The position numbers and the translations under genes were made by a program. The notes below the pieces were generated by a model. The model did no database searches and had not been told where the DNA came from. It saw only the letters and a list, made by a program, of their open reading frames with translations. A DNA stretch of 39,906 nucleotides from Candidatus Halobeggiatoa sp. HSG11 (lineage in GTDB: Bacteria > Pseudomonadota > Gammaproteobacteria > Beggiatoales > Beggiatoaceae): assembly GCA_030378105.1 (NCBI GenBank), contig JAUCGL010000027.1:1-39906 (forward strand), given 5' to 3'. Numbering within the stretch: position 1 is the stretch's first letter; every line of letters begins with the position of its first letter. Below are positions 30,129-39,674 of this stretch, piece after piece.

Positions 30129-31037
30129 TTAATTGCGTTCTACAGAAATTTCAACTCGACGATTTTGAGCTCGACCGGCTCTTGTTGAATTAGAAGCTAT
30201 TGGGTTAAGTTCACCATCACCTTTTGCACTTATCTTATCTTCTGGTATGCCTATGCTAATCATATAGTTCACAACACTAGCAGCACGTCTTTCAGATAAT
30301 TTTTGATTATATCTCTTTTTACCAGTTGAATCAGTATGACCCACTACTGTCACCATAGAAACATTGTCTAAACTACCAATGCCATCAACGATACTTGCAA
30401 TAACAGATTTTCCGTTACTGGTTAAGTTATATTTATCAAACTTAAATAAAACATCAGCATCAACGGATACTGGTACAGGTGCTGGACATTTTTCTGGTTG
30501 AGCTTCACAAATATCATGACAACCATTTTCATCAACAGCATAACCTAGAGGGGTATCTGGACATTTGTCTTTATAGTCAGGTACTCCATCCCGATCAGAA
30601 TCCACTGGGCAACCACGATCATTAACTCCACGATCTATTTCCATTGGAGTGTTATTTGGGCAATCATCTCTGTAATCAGGTACACCGTCATTATCACTAT
30701 CTATTGGGCAACCTTTATTAGGTCCGTCTTGATAAACACCTTTGGAAATTTCTTCGGCAGTATTGTTTGGACATTTATCTTCGTCATCATTAATACCATC
30801 ACCATCCTGATCCATCGAATCACCACATTCTTGAAATAAAGTACTTGGTGTATTAGGAGAACGAGGAGTCAAAACACATTCATTTTCACGCTTAGTTAAT
30901 ACTGGTTTACCTTGAGAATCAATCAGACGATAAGTATCGTCATCATCATTAGCCGCCAAAACAGAAGCCACTGCCGTTGACAACAGAGTACCTGCGACTA
31001 TTCCTACTAAAATTTTACGACCATAGTAATCAGACAT
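30129..31037 (-). CDS. OmpA-family protein with thrombospondin type 3 repeats
   Basis: 302 residues from ATG 31037 (AAGGGA 8 bases upstream). A signal/hydrophobic segment (ILVGIVAGTLLSTAVASVLA), then three to four TSP3 calcium-binding repeats (DQDGDGINDDEDKCP, DSDNDGVPDYRDDCP, DSDRDGVPDYKDKCP), then a C-terminal OmpA domain (VLFKFDKYNLTSNGKSVI ... VVGHTDSTGKKRYNQKLSERRAASVVNYM ... GRAQNRRVEI), which binds peptidoglycan. An outer-membrane beta barrel is absent, so it is a periplasmic wall anchor or surface protein. Confidence 0.9.
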   Translation of the reverse strand: MSDYYGRKILVGIVAGTLLSTAVASVLAANDDDDTYRLIDSQGKPVLTKRENECVLTPRSPNTPSTLFQECGDSMDQDGDGINDDEDKCPNNTAEEISKGVYQDGPNKGCPIDSDNDGVPDYRDDCPNNTPMEIDRGVNDRGCPVDSDRDGVPDYKDKCPDTPLGYAVDENGCHDICEAQPEKCPAPVPVSVDADVLFKFDKYNLTSNGKSVIASIVDGIGSLDNVSMVTVVGHTDSTGKKRYNQKLSERRAASVVNYMISIGIPEDKISAKGDGELNPIASNSTRAGRAQNRRVEISVERN

Positions 31038-31437
31038 AAACAAAATCCCTTAATATAATGTACATATTATCTTGTAAATTTAAACTAGTATATAGAATTT
31101 ATTAAACAAGACATAGTTTATTAACATATTTAAAATCACATAACCTTAAGCATATTGTATCAATTTTACAACAGATGCTTCACACAAAACTTTTTAATTA
31201 AATTATTGTATCATACACAATGTAACACTTCTAATGTTCAGAGTAAATACTCATTATGTGGTATTTTAACAACGTAGCAGATGATAATCAAGAATATCTA
31301 CCAACTTTATTAAGGTATTAGCTAATAAAATATATACTATTTAAATTCTTAGATAATGTAATAGAATGTGTATTTTGTAAACTTTTTAAGAACAAACTGC
31401 TGGAACTGTTAAAATTATCACTTAAATTAAATGGCAA
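31038..31437. other. AT-rich intergenic region
   Basis: 400 bp upstream of the OmpA-like gene. One isolated GAGT-aaat-ACTC pair (31241-31252) is present; I see no gene, hairpin or repeat beyond that. Confidence 0.5.
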
Positions 31438-31689
31438 TTATTGTAACAGAGAATCAAGTTTTCCTTCACTATCAAGTTCGGCTAAATCATCAAAACCACC
31501 TACATGTAATTCTCCAATAAAAATTTGAGGCACAGTACGTCGCCCGGTTATTTCAATCATACTGGTCATTTTATCAGGATTATTATCGACAAAAATTTTC
31601 CTTACTTGCGTACCTTTTTTATTAAGCAGCATTTCTGCTCTATTACAGTAGGGACAAGTTTGAGTACAATACATGCTCACATCAGGCAT
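31438..31689 (-). CDS. grxC: Glutaredoxin 3
   Basis: 83 residues, single thioredoxin fold with the CPYC active site at 12-15, TVPQIFIGELHVGGFDDL (cis-Pro and GG glutathione-binding motif). Glutathione-dependent disulfide reductant in the cytoplasm. Monocistronic. Confidence 0.95.
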   Translation of the reverse strand: MPDVSMYCTQTCPYCNRAEMLLNKKGTQVRKIFVDNNPDKMTSMIEITGRRTVPQIFIGELHVGGFDDLAELDSEGKLDSLLQ

Positions 31690-31985
31690 TATGGTCTCCT
31701 ATAGAACTTGATATGGTTTAAAACAAATTTCAGGATATTTTAACAAAATTATATAAATAAAAATAACTATATATTTAATGTAGCTGGGATATTTTTTTAA
31801 CTAAAGAATTTTTTAGGTTATAAAAACTATCCAAAATAATTGTCCGTATAAATTTGGTAGTTATGTATAAAGTTGTTATTTTAATGATATAGAAGTTTTT
31901 CTCACTTTTCAAAAAAAATAACTTAACAATGTTATACAAAACTACCATTTATACGTTTGAACATTAAGGTAATTTTAAAGTCAGT

Positions 31986-32177
31986 TTAACTAACCCAATT
32001 ACTAGCTGAATCAGTGGTACCGTTGCCGCCATCTTCATAACCAGCTTCATAAGCTTCATTAATCCGTTGCTCTTCACGAGCTGGATTTTGTAAATACCCC
32101 CCCATCCAACCAACTATATATTCACGGTTTGTCTGGTTTTTTTCTAATTCAGTTATAGTATCGTAATATTTTGACAT
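31986..32177 (-). CDS. Small hypothetical protein
   Basis: 63 residues. REYIVGWMGGYLQNPAREEQRINEAYEAGYEDG has a repeated AYxxGY/GW pattern loosely like the ribosome modulation factor family, without a firm match. Start not supported by a strong ribosome-binding site. Confidence 0.45.
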   Translation of the reverse strand: MSKYYDTITELEKNQTNREYIVGWMGGYLQNPAREEQRINEAYEAGYEDGGNGTTDSASNWVS

Positions 32178-32959
32178 TAAATTTATACCGTTATAAAATG
32201 TATGTAAAGCAATTAGGTAACTTAAAAAATTTATTAATATCCTGACTAAATCAGGATACAGTTAGAAACAATTAGTGTAGTGTAAGTTTATTTAATTTTC
32301 AAGTGTTCATTAACTTGGGTTATATATTAACTCAAATTATGCAGAATGATTAATACTCTCTTTTACCACTTTAAGGATTTAACGCATTGATAAAATAATT
32401 ATTTTATCAATTTGTTAAAATACAGATAGTTATAAAAAATTATTCCACTTGTATAATTTATAGCATTTCCCGATTGGATGGACCACAGTTGTATTAAGCA
32501 AGAATCTGATATTTTTATAGATTTTAATTAATAATTAAGCATTCATAATTAAGAATTGCTATATTATAGTTATATTATTCCCATGAAGTTTGTCCTCAAT
32601 TTGATTGGGAAATGGGAATATAAAACTCTTTGAAATCACTAGACTTCCATCCCCATGATGATATGCTCTCGTGGGATTGAAGAATAAACTTACCATTCGT
32701 TGCTTAAAAAAACTAGAAAAAGTTAAGAATAATCCTTTATGTCATCAAACGTTAATTTAAACATCAAATATACTCTATATTTTAAGGGACTATTTATATT
32801 AACAATAATTTAAATTTATTATATCCCTTGACATAAATTAATCGTAATTATAATTCAAGAATTAGTATTGTTTTTTCTAAATTAATGCCAAATAATATTA
32901 TTAATTTAATATCTATTAGTGATAAACAGTTCAATAAATTTGCTTGTTAGGTGGAAAGT
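32178..32959. other. Long AT-rich intergenic region
   Basis: About 780 bp without a supportable gene. AT-rich palindromes such as AAAATAATTATTTTAT near 32392-32407. A short better-balanced stretch at 32580-32700 has no ORF. AAATTTATT-type promoter sequence before the rhodanese gene is likely but not resolvable. Confidence 0.5.
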
Positions 32960-33427
32960 ATGAAAAGTTTCCAAGAGTTGGTTAATAATTGTTTAAAAAC
33001 GGTTAAAGAAGTTTTTCCATGGGATTTAGAAACAGATGTTAACAACTTATCGCCCGTATTGCTTGATATACGAGAACCTTATGAATTTGATGTATTACAT
33101 ATAAAAGGTTCTATGAATGTACCACGTGGTATTTTGGAATTAGCTTGTGATTATGGTTACGATGATACAATACCAGAATTAGTTAAGGCACGAGATAAAG
33201 AAGTTGTAGTGATCTGCCGTTCTGGCCATCGTAGTGTTTTAGCGGCTTATACCATGCAAATCATGGGTTATAAATCAGTTAAGTCATTAAAAACAGGAGT
33301 TAAAGGCTGGAATGACTATGAGTTGCCATTACAAAATGTTAACGGTCAAGAAATTGATAGCGATATGGCAGATAATATGCTAACACCTCATGTTAAACCA
33401 GAACAAAAATATTCAAAATTACTTTGA
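32960..33427 (+). CDS. Rhodanese-domain protein
   Basis: 155 residues from ATG 32960 (AGGTGG upstream). VLLDIREPYEFDVLHIKGSMNVPRG and VVVICRSGHRSVLAAYTMQIMGYKSVKSLKTGVKGW are the rhodanese signatures, with the persulfide-carrying Cys86. Single domain plus a ~30-residue N-terminal extension. Likely sulfur transfer in the cytoplasm, in keeping with sulfur metabolism nearby. Confidence 0.9.
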   Translation: MKSFQELVNNCLKTVKEVFPWDLETDVNNLSPVLLDIREPYEFDVLHIKGSMNVPRGILELACDYGYDDTIPELVKARDKEVVVICRSGHRSVLAAYTMQIMGYKSVKSLKTGVKGWNDYELPLQNVNGQEIDSDMADNMLTPHVKPEQKYSKLL

Positions 33428-33590
33428 AAACTTTAAATAAAAAATCGGTAATTGGGTAAATAGGAATTTGCACATACAATAAAATTTCTATTTTAAGGTT
33501 TTTTTGGGAATGCTTAATTAAGGTCTGCTTGGTATTTTTTATAGCAAGAGACTTTAATAATAAGTGATTCCCAAATTGACTGAATAAGTT

Positions 33591-34691
33591 TTATATTCTT
33601 TCCTTAGCTATTATATTTATTCTACGTTTACGCAACTCTTCACTTATTTCCTTTCCTTGAAATCCTTCAGCTATAACGGTAGCAACTTCAATTTGGTTAG
33701 CAATTTTAAATAAATGATAAAATTCATTGACATATTTACCATGATATATCTCACAAGCTACCAAAAACTGTTCAAATCTCTGTGTCCGCCGGAAAGCATC
33801 CAAACTCTGTAATGTATCAGTTATTACTTGGGATGATAGCATAGTTATGTTTTGACAGGTTTTATGATAACGAGCCATCAATATTGCCAATTCACGATAT
33901 TGGCTTGGTACTCGGCAACGTTTACACAATTTTTTTATTAGCTCAACATTTTTAATAATATCTTGATTTAAATTACAAACTAATACTGCAAATAATATTT
34001 GACTATCATCGGTTTTGCAACGTGCTTGTTGTAGACGTGACATTGAATCATGATTTTTAACGATATAACTTAGTTCTGGAAAAATACGAATTAATGCATA
34101 ACAGGAATTCAAAGTTTCAAAAAAAATTTGAGGTTTTTTGGTAGTTAAAGCTCGTTCTGTTTCTTGCCAGACTCGTTCTGCAACTAGTGCATCAACTTCT
34201 CCATTACTAACCATATTTTTCATTAAAATTAATGTTTCTTCAGCAATATTAAAGTCAAATCTAGCAGCAAACCTAGCAATCCGTAAAATCCTAACTGGGT
34301 CTTCTGCAAAAGCAAGAGAAACATGGCGTAGAGTTTTATTTCGTAAATCTTTTATACCGTTAAATGGATCAAATAACTGACCTTGATCATCAACAGCCAT
34401 TGCATTTATAGTTAAATCTCGTCGTCTCAAATCATCTTCTAATGTAACATCAGGAGCAGCATAAACACTAAAACCAGTGTAACCGGAACCAGTTTTCCGT
34501 TCAGTTCTTGCTAGTGCATATTCTTCATGAGTCTCAGGATGTAAAAAAACTGGAAAATCTTTTCCAACTTGAATATAACCTAATTTTATTAAATTCTGTG
34601 GAGTTGCTCCAACTACTACCCAATCCTTGTCTTTACTTGGACAACCAAGGAGCTTATCACGTACTGCACCACCAACTTGATATATTTTCAT
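33591..34691 (-). CDS. cca: tRNA CCA-adding enzyme (bacterial class II), HD site lost
   Basis: 366 residues. GGAVRD at 7-12, catalytic D21 and D23 (KDKDW), the RRRDLTINAMA motif near 89-99 and the AEDPVRILRIARFAARF nucleotide-template region. It adds CCA to tRNA 3' ends. In E. coli-type multifunctional enzymes (~410 residues) a C-terminal HD phosphohydrolase follows; here the matching strand reads FAVLVCNLN (C239-N240) where HDLG is expected, and the protein is shorter, so phosphatase activity is probably gone. Confidence 0.93.
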   Translation of the reverse strand: MKIYQVGGAVRDKLLGCPSKDKDWVVVGATPQNLIKLGYIQVGKDFPVFLHPETHEEYALARTERKTGSGYTGFSVYAAPDVTLEDDLRRRDLTINAMAVDDQGQLFDPFNGIKDLRNKTLRHVSLAFAEDPVRILRIARFAARFDFNIAEETLILMKNMVSNGEVDALVAERVWQETERALTTKKPQIFFETLNSCYALIRIFPELSYIVKNHDSMSRLQQARCKTDDSQILFAVLVCNLNQDIIKNVELIKKLCKRCRVPSQYRELAILMARYHKTCQNITMLSSQVITDTLQSLDAFRRTQRFEQFLVACEIYHGKYVNEFYHLFKIANQIEVATVIAEGFQGKEISEELRKRRINIIAKERI

Positions 34692-34755
34692 TTATTAAAT
34701 TGATAATTTATAATTAGTAATTAATTTACTAGAATTTTAATTGACAAAAGTATTA

Positions 34756-34849
34756 TATAGTTTTTTCAGATAAATAATTTCACTTAAAACCTACGAGGTT
34801 TCCAAAACCTCGCAGGTTTCGCACGAATGTATCTTAATGAATGTCTATA
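34756..34849. mobile_element. MITE-like insertion, copy 2
   Basis: Reverse complement of the 24431-24525 element by eye over its whole length, ends TATAG/CTATA, central AAACCTACGAGGTTT...AAACCTCGCAGGTTT. Sits just before the cinA-type gene, so it may contribute to its leader or promoter. Confidence 0.8.
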
Positions 34850-34862
34850 ACGAATTTTCATA

Positions 34863-35342
34863 ATGACAGAAAAAATAGTAACAAAAATTAAATCTATCCT
34901 TGAAAACAACAATGCTAAGTTAGCAGTATCAGAAAGCTTAACTTGTGGCTGTATTCAAAAAATTATTGGTCAAATATCAGGAGTATCTAGTTTTTTTGTT
35001 GGAGGCATAACAACTTACTCATTATCCACAAAATCCCAACTATTACAAATTGATATAAAACATGCTCAGTCTGTTAATTGTGTATCGGAGCTTGTTGCTA
35101 GACAAATGGCTGTTGGTACTTGTAAATTATTTGCAGTAAACGTTAGTATTGCAACCACTGGTTATGCTGAACCTACTATAGATGAAAAAGTTCCATTTGC
35201 ATATATAGCTGTCAAAATAAATGATACGATTTTTTCAAAGAAAGTTATTGCTTTAAATATGGAGCGTATAGAAGCTCAAGAATATATTTCTACAATAGCT
35301 TTAACATATCTTTTAGAATGCTTAGGAACGTGCATGAAATAA
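34863..35342 (+). CDS. CinA C-terminal domain / nicotinamide-nucleotide amidase (PncC-type)
   Basis: 159 residues. LAVSESLTCGCIQKIIGQISGVSSFFVGGITTYS is the CinA-C signature with the catalytic Ser/Lys region, followed by SIATTGYAEP where GIAGP-like sequence is usual. Stand-alone domain as in PncC, which deamidates NMN in NAD salvage. Starts 13 bp after the MITE. Confidence 0.85.
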   Translation: MTEKIVTKIKSILENNNAKLAVSESLTCGCIQKIIGQISGVSSFFVGGITTYSLSTKSQLLQIDIKHAQSVNCVSELVARQMAVGTCKLFAVNVSIATTGYAEPTIDEKVPFAYIAVKINDTIFSKKVIALNMERIEAQEYISTIALTYLLECLGTCMK

Positions 35343-35347
35343 TATAT

Positions 35348-35604
35348 TAGGACTTACGCATTGACAAAAGCTAAAAAATATTAATTTTTATAAATTATAT
35401 AGTTATACCTTATTTATTGTTCCCAAACTCCTGTTTGGGAACACAATGCCGTTTAAGCTCTGCTTTGAATTGAGGTAAGATATATCATTGTTAACGACGA
35501 AGCGGAGCTTCTTGGCAGTGCGTTCCCAAACAAGAGTTTGGGAACGATATTTTGATATTTAAACGGTTTCATTAAATGTTTGTCTTGTCAATGCGTAAGT
35601 CCTA
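35348..35604. mobile_element. 257-bp MITE with 20-bp perfect terminal inverted repeats
   Basis: Ends TAGGACTTACGCATTGACAA and its exact reverse complement, flanked by TATAT sequence. Inside, two palindromes GTTCCCAAAC/GTTTGGGAAC (35419-35442 and about 35521-35546) and AAGCTC..GAGCTT arms make the whole unit nearly foldable. No ORF. Confidence 0.85.
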
Positions 35605-36005
35605 TATATGTTTTATTATAGATTTTCGGAATACTAAGGTTCCCTTGTTTCGACTTGCAAGGAGACCTTGCAACTCCATTAATAAGCAGATTAAGCTATT
35701 TCATACACATTTCTTTAAAGTATATGGAGATAAATTATTATAATTAGCAATTTATTGTATTCTTAATCTTTCGCTGAAAAATAATTGCAATATATATTAA
35801 ATTTATTATAATAGTTTAAATATATTATTTATATTTAGTATCAAGTCTATTTTAAAAAGTTAATTTTCTACAATAAAAGCAGCTTGTATTTGCACCTATA
35901 ATAATATTTTGTAAATAAATTAACTTAATAAAAGAGGATGTTACCGTATGTTCATATACAGCTACATTCACACTTATAACTTGTAAGACATGAAGAGATT
36001 TTTTA
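35605..36005. other. AT-rich intergenic region upstream of the sulfite-oxidase gene
   Basis: 400 bp without a gene. Possible short hairpin near 35640-35690 (CTTGCAAGGAGACCTTGCAA). The promoter of the downstream gene must lie here but no clear -35/-10 pair stands out. Confidence 0.45.
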
Positions 36006-37325
36006 ATGACTGATAAACAACGTGGTATTCACAATCTTTATACTGAAAATCCAGAACAAGCTGATTTGATTGTATGGGGTCGTAAGATTGATCCAATAAC
36101 TCGGCGTGGCTTTTTCAAAAAAAGTGGGTTAGCAACAATGGCAGCATTTTTAGGAGCTAATATTCCATTTGCTGATAAAATGCCCGGCGGTTTAATTCCA
36201 GCCGCACTTGCTGCAAGTGAAAATAAATTTGAGATTCAAGGCAAGACCGGTTTAACCATTTTAAATGATCGGCCAATAAATGCCGAAACTCCACCTCATT
36301 TACTAGATGACGATATCACCCCGGCTAAACATTTATTTGTTAGAAATAATGGACTGCCTCCCAAAGAAAGTGAAATTGATGTTAATACTTGGACTTTGGA
36401 AATTGGTGGTGAATCTTGTGAAAAAACAACAGTTTTTACTATACCAGAACTTAAAGAAAAATTTAAACATTACACATATCAACTTCAATTAGAATGTGGT
36501 GGTAATGGACGTGCTGCTTATGATCCACCAGCTCGTGGTAATCAATGGTCATTAGGTGCTGTTGGTTGTCCTAAATGGACTGGAGTTAGGCTTAAAGATG
36601 TATTAAATCATTGTGGTGTAAAGGAAGATGCAGTTTACATTGGTTACTATGGGGCCGATCAACATTTAAGCGGTGATTCCAAAAGACAACCAATTTCCAG
36701 AGGTGTCCCTATTGCCAAAGCGATGGAAGATGAAATGTTGATTGCATGGTCAATGAACGATGAAGAAATCCCTTTGCTAAATGGTTATCCATTACGCTTA
36801 TTATGCAGTGGTTGGCCCGGTTCAACTTCTGGAAAATGGTTGAAAAAAATAGTAATAAGAAATAAGGTCCATGATGGAACTAAAATGACTGGAAAAGCCT
36901 ATCGTATACCTTGTGAGTCAGTTGCACCGGGTAGTAAGGTTAAAGATGAAGATATGTGTATTATTGAATCTATGCCAGTTAAATCTCTTATTACTCACCC
37001 AAAAACTGGAGTCGAACATAAACTTTCTGATGGGGAATTTGCAATAAGAGGTCATGCTTGGGCCGGTGATTTAGCGGTAAAAAGATTATTAGTTTCTATT
37101 GATTTTGGTGCAACTTGGCGAGTTGCAAAGCTTAAAGACCCAGTTAATAGATTTGCATGGCAGCGTTGGAATGCAAAAGTTAAATTTCCAGAAATAGGGT
37201 ATTATGAAGTTTGGGCAAAAGCAATGGATGAAAATGGAACATCACAACCAATGGTAGTACCTGGTTGGAATCCAAAAGGTTATTTAAATAATTCTTGTCA
37301 TCGTATTGCTGTACAAGTTATTTAA
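36006..37325 (+). CDS. soxC: SoxC/sulfite-oxidase-family molybdopterin protein
   Basis: 439 residues. Tat signal with R33-R34 (ITRRGFFKKSGL) and hydrophobic stretch to about 55, so exported folded. Moco domain: YQLQLECGGNGR with the Mo-ligating Cys164, ARGNQWSLGAVGCPKWTGVRLKDVL, and GYPLRLLCSGWPGSTSGKWLKKI. A C-terminal Mo-co dimerisation domain follows (RGHAWAGDLAVKRLLVSIDFGATW). Strongly like SoxC (sulfane dehydrogenase) or SorA-type sulfite dehydrogenase; the partner cytochrome (soxD/sorB) is absent in the window. Confidence 0.88.
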   Translation: MTDKQRGIHNLYTENPEQADLIVWGRKIDPITRRGFFKKSGLATMAAFLGANIPFADKMPGGLIPAALAASENKFEIQGKTGLTILNDRPINAETPPHLLDDDITPAKHLFVRNNGLPPKESEIDVNTWTLEIGGESCEKTTVFTIPELKEKFKHYTYQLQLECGGNGRAAYDPPARGNQWSLGAVGCPKWTGVRLKDVLNHCGVKEDAVYIGYYGADQHLSGDSKRQPISRGVPIAKAMEDEMLIAWSMNDEEIPLLNGYPLRLLCSGWPGSTSGKWLKKIVIRNKVHDGTKMTGKAYRIPCESVAPGSKVKDEDMCIIESMPVKSLITHPKTGVEHKLSDGEFAIRGHAWAGDLAVKRLLVSIDFGATWRVAKLKDPVNRFAWQRWNAKVKFPEIGYYEVWAKAMDENGTSQPMVVPGWNPKGYLNNSCHRIAVQVI

Positions 37326-37425
37326 TGTTATTTACCTTTGTTGATTACTGGATGGTTTAAAGGTTTGTTTAAGTCCAGCATCAACTTAGGTGTTTGATTA
37401 TATTCCATCTTTGTTAAGTCGAATA

Positions 37426-37483
37426 AGAGAATTTTGAAAAATAGATTGTCTCAAAAAAGTCAGGTTAAATTTTAAAATTCTCT
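37426..37483. terminator. Possible terminator between convergent genes
   Basis: AGAGAATTTT and AAAATTCTCT arms with ~38 bases between, followed by CATTTTT. Long loop makes it weak. Confidence 0.35.
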
Positions 37484-37559
37484 CATTTTTATCTTTAATA
37501 CAACAAAAGATTCACTTTTTTCTTCATAACCCAGAACAAAAATAATTCTTACCTTTCCT

Positions 37560-39674
37560 CTATTCCTCCTCCTCTTCTTCCTCATCAGAAAAATCGAATT
37601 CTAAATCCTCTAACGGTTCTTGTAGATAATGCCCTTGAGCAAAATCAACTTCTGATGACCACAATACAGTCAAGCTATTTGCATCTTCCACTGCTTCGGC
37701 AATAACTTGCTTATCTGAATCATGAGCTAGTTTAACAAAATTTTTAACTGCTTCTTGATTCTCAGCATCTTTTGATAAATCCTTGCTAAATACACTGTCA
37801 ATTTTAATATAATTAACCGGTAAACGCTCCAAAGTAGCTTCTGAATTAAGCCCAGTACCAAAATGTTCTAATGCTGATTGACAATTTAAGGATTTCAATT
37901 GAGTTATAAAATTCTTAACTGCTGTTACTTGAGTAATAGTTATTGATTCGCTTATTTCAAAAACCAAACGTTCTCCAGGCAATTTGGAAGATTTAAGTAA
38001 CTTTCTGATAAATAGTAATATACTATCATCTTTAATGGCTTGATCTGACAATTTAATAAACAAACGTGCTTTAGAGCTACTATCCTGTTCTGCCAAAGTT
38101 TTAACGGCTTCTTGTAATACCCATCGATCCAACTTGGTACTTAAGTTAGCATTTTCTGCATCAGTAAATAGCTTTCCAGTTGGAAACATATTACCTTCTT
38201 CATCTATAACACGTAAGAACACTTCATAAATTTCTTGAGGTTCTTCCTCATCACCATGCAAATTAACAATTGGTTGATAACGTAAAGACATGCGTTTATC
38301 TTCAATTGCACTTTCAATAATATTAGCAATATCAGAACTTTTCATTTCTTCTTGGTCGCCTTTGGCTGTTGCTTTATAAATTTCAAAGCCATTGCCGCCG
38401 TTTTCAATAACATTTTTACAAGCTGCATGAGCATCAGTCAATACATCTTGTGGTTTAGCAACTGAAGCAACTATTTGAGCAATACCAATACTACAAGTTG
38501 TTATATTTGATTGACCTTCCAATTCTGTTACAGTATCTGCAATTGCTTTACAGATTTTTTCTGCTGGTTCATTTCCAGCACATTTTTTACAGTCTTTATC
38601 TGCTATCAATAAAGTAAATACATATTCATCAAATCTAGCCAAAGATGCTGACTTACCTGCTAACTTTTTAATAACATTGGCAATATTTTTAATTATAGGA
38701 TCACAACCAGATACACCAATAGTTTCTTTAGTTTTATCAAAGTCATCTAAGGAAATATAAAACAATCTACTACGAGTGTGATTTTCTATCGCTTTGGTTA
38801 GTGCATTATCCAATAGTTCTGAGAAAAATTGGCGGTTAAAGAGACCTGTCAATTGATCACGACGTGTCATCTGTAACAGTTGTTTTTCCATTTCTTTATT
38901 GCCTTGCGACTGTTCACGGACAGTTACTTGAAGACAACGTTCATTGTCATAAATTGCTTGACTAAATTCCATTGTCAATTTAAGTTTCTTGTTATTGGAA
39001 CACAGTCCTTCTAAAGCAATTTGTCGTTCTTCAAGTCTTTCATCATTCATGAATTCTCGCATGAAATCTTTAAATTTAGACTGATCACCATCAGCAACTA
39101 AATCCATGATTGGCAATCCTTCCAAATCATCCATGTTTTTATAATTAAACATTTTTTGATAACTGGGATTGGCATAAATATGCATTCCATCATGGACATA
39201 ACAAATTGCATCACGAGAGGTAGCCAATAACATTTTATTATTTTTTTGACTTTCTTTATACAATTGTTCAAGATGTTGAAGCTTACGACGTTCTGCTAGG
39301 TTACTTAGTTCAAATCCAACTACGCTTGGTAAACAACTACCACTATCGTTAGGGATAATACGTTTAACTCCAGCATTAAACAGCTCACTCATTACCTTAC
39401 AATCAAAATTATCGCTGATAACGATCACTGGAATATCTTGTTTAGAAGATTTCACCATGTCACATACTTGGGATATGGTAAAATCTCCAACTTCCGGAAC
39501 AGAAATAATTAAATCCCACTCGTGTTCGGATAATGCCTCTTGCAAATCTTCATCATCCTCCACATGTTTTGGGCGGATTGGATAACGTGCCTTACGCAAG
39601 CTATTTAAAATAACTTCAGCATCGTTGGCAGATTCTTCAATAACTATAAGTCGAATAATGTCACTCTGCATCAT
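37560..39674 (-). CDS. FimX-like REC-PAS-GGDEF-EAL protein, degenerate
   Basis: 704 residues; GGAGG nine bases before ATG 39674. Domains: receiver (1-125) in which the phosphoacceptor strand reads DLIISVPEVG, without the Asp; PAS (~145-255); GGDEF (~265-430) with DQLTGLFNRQFF but ARFDEYVF instead of the catalytic motif; EAL (~445-690) with YEVFLRV instead of EAL. This fits FimX, a c-di-GMP-binding, non-catalytic regulator of type IV pili. C-terminus DFSDEEEEEEE is unusually acidic. c-di-GMP binding by the EAL domain is expected, turnover is not. Confidence 0.88.
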   Translation of the reverse strand: MMQSDIIRLIVIEESANDAEVILNSLRKARYPIRPKHVEDDEDLQEALSEHEWDLIISVPEVGDFTISQVCDMVKSSKQDIPVIVISDNFDCKVMSELFNAGVKRIIPNDSGSCLPSVVGFELSNLAERRKLQHLEQLYKESQKNNKMLLATSRDAICYVHDGMHIYANPSYQKMFNYKNMDDLEGLPIMDLVADGDQSKFKDFMREFMNDERLEERQIALEGLCSNNKKLKLTMEFSQAIYDNERCLQVTVREQSQGNKEMEKQLLQMTRRDQLTGLFNRQFFSELLDNALTKAIENHTRSRLFYISLDDFDKTKETIGVSGCDPIIKNIANVIKKLAGKSASLARFDEYVFTLLIADKDCKKCAGNEPAEKICKAIADTVTELEGQSNITTCSIGIAQIVASVAKPQDVLTDAHAACKNVIENGGNGFEIYKATAKGDQEEMKSSDIANIIESAIEDKRMSLRYQPIVNLHGDEEEPQEIYEVFLRVIDEEGNMFPTGKLFTDAENANLSTKLDRWVLQEAVKTLAEQDSSSKARLFIKLSDQAIKDDSILLFIRKLLKSSKLPGERLVFEISESITITQVTAVKNFITQLKSLNCQSALEHFGTGLNSEATLERLPVNYIKIDSVFSKDLSKDAENQEAVKNFVKLAHDSDKQVIAEAVEDANSLTVLWSSEVDFAQGHYLQEPLEDLEFDFSDEEEEEEE

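Noticed and set aside
31241-31252. GAGT-aaat-ACTC upstream of the OmpA-like gene as a further ParG cluster
   Set aside because: Only one pair, outside the element, in AT-rich DNA; likely chance.
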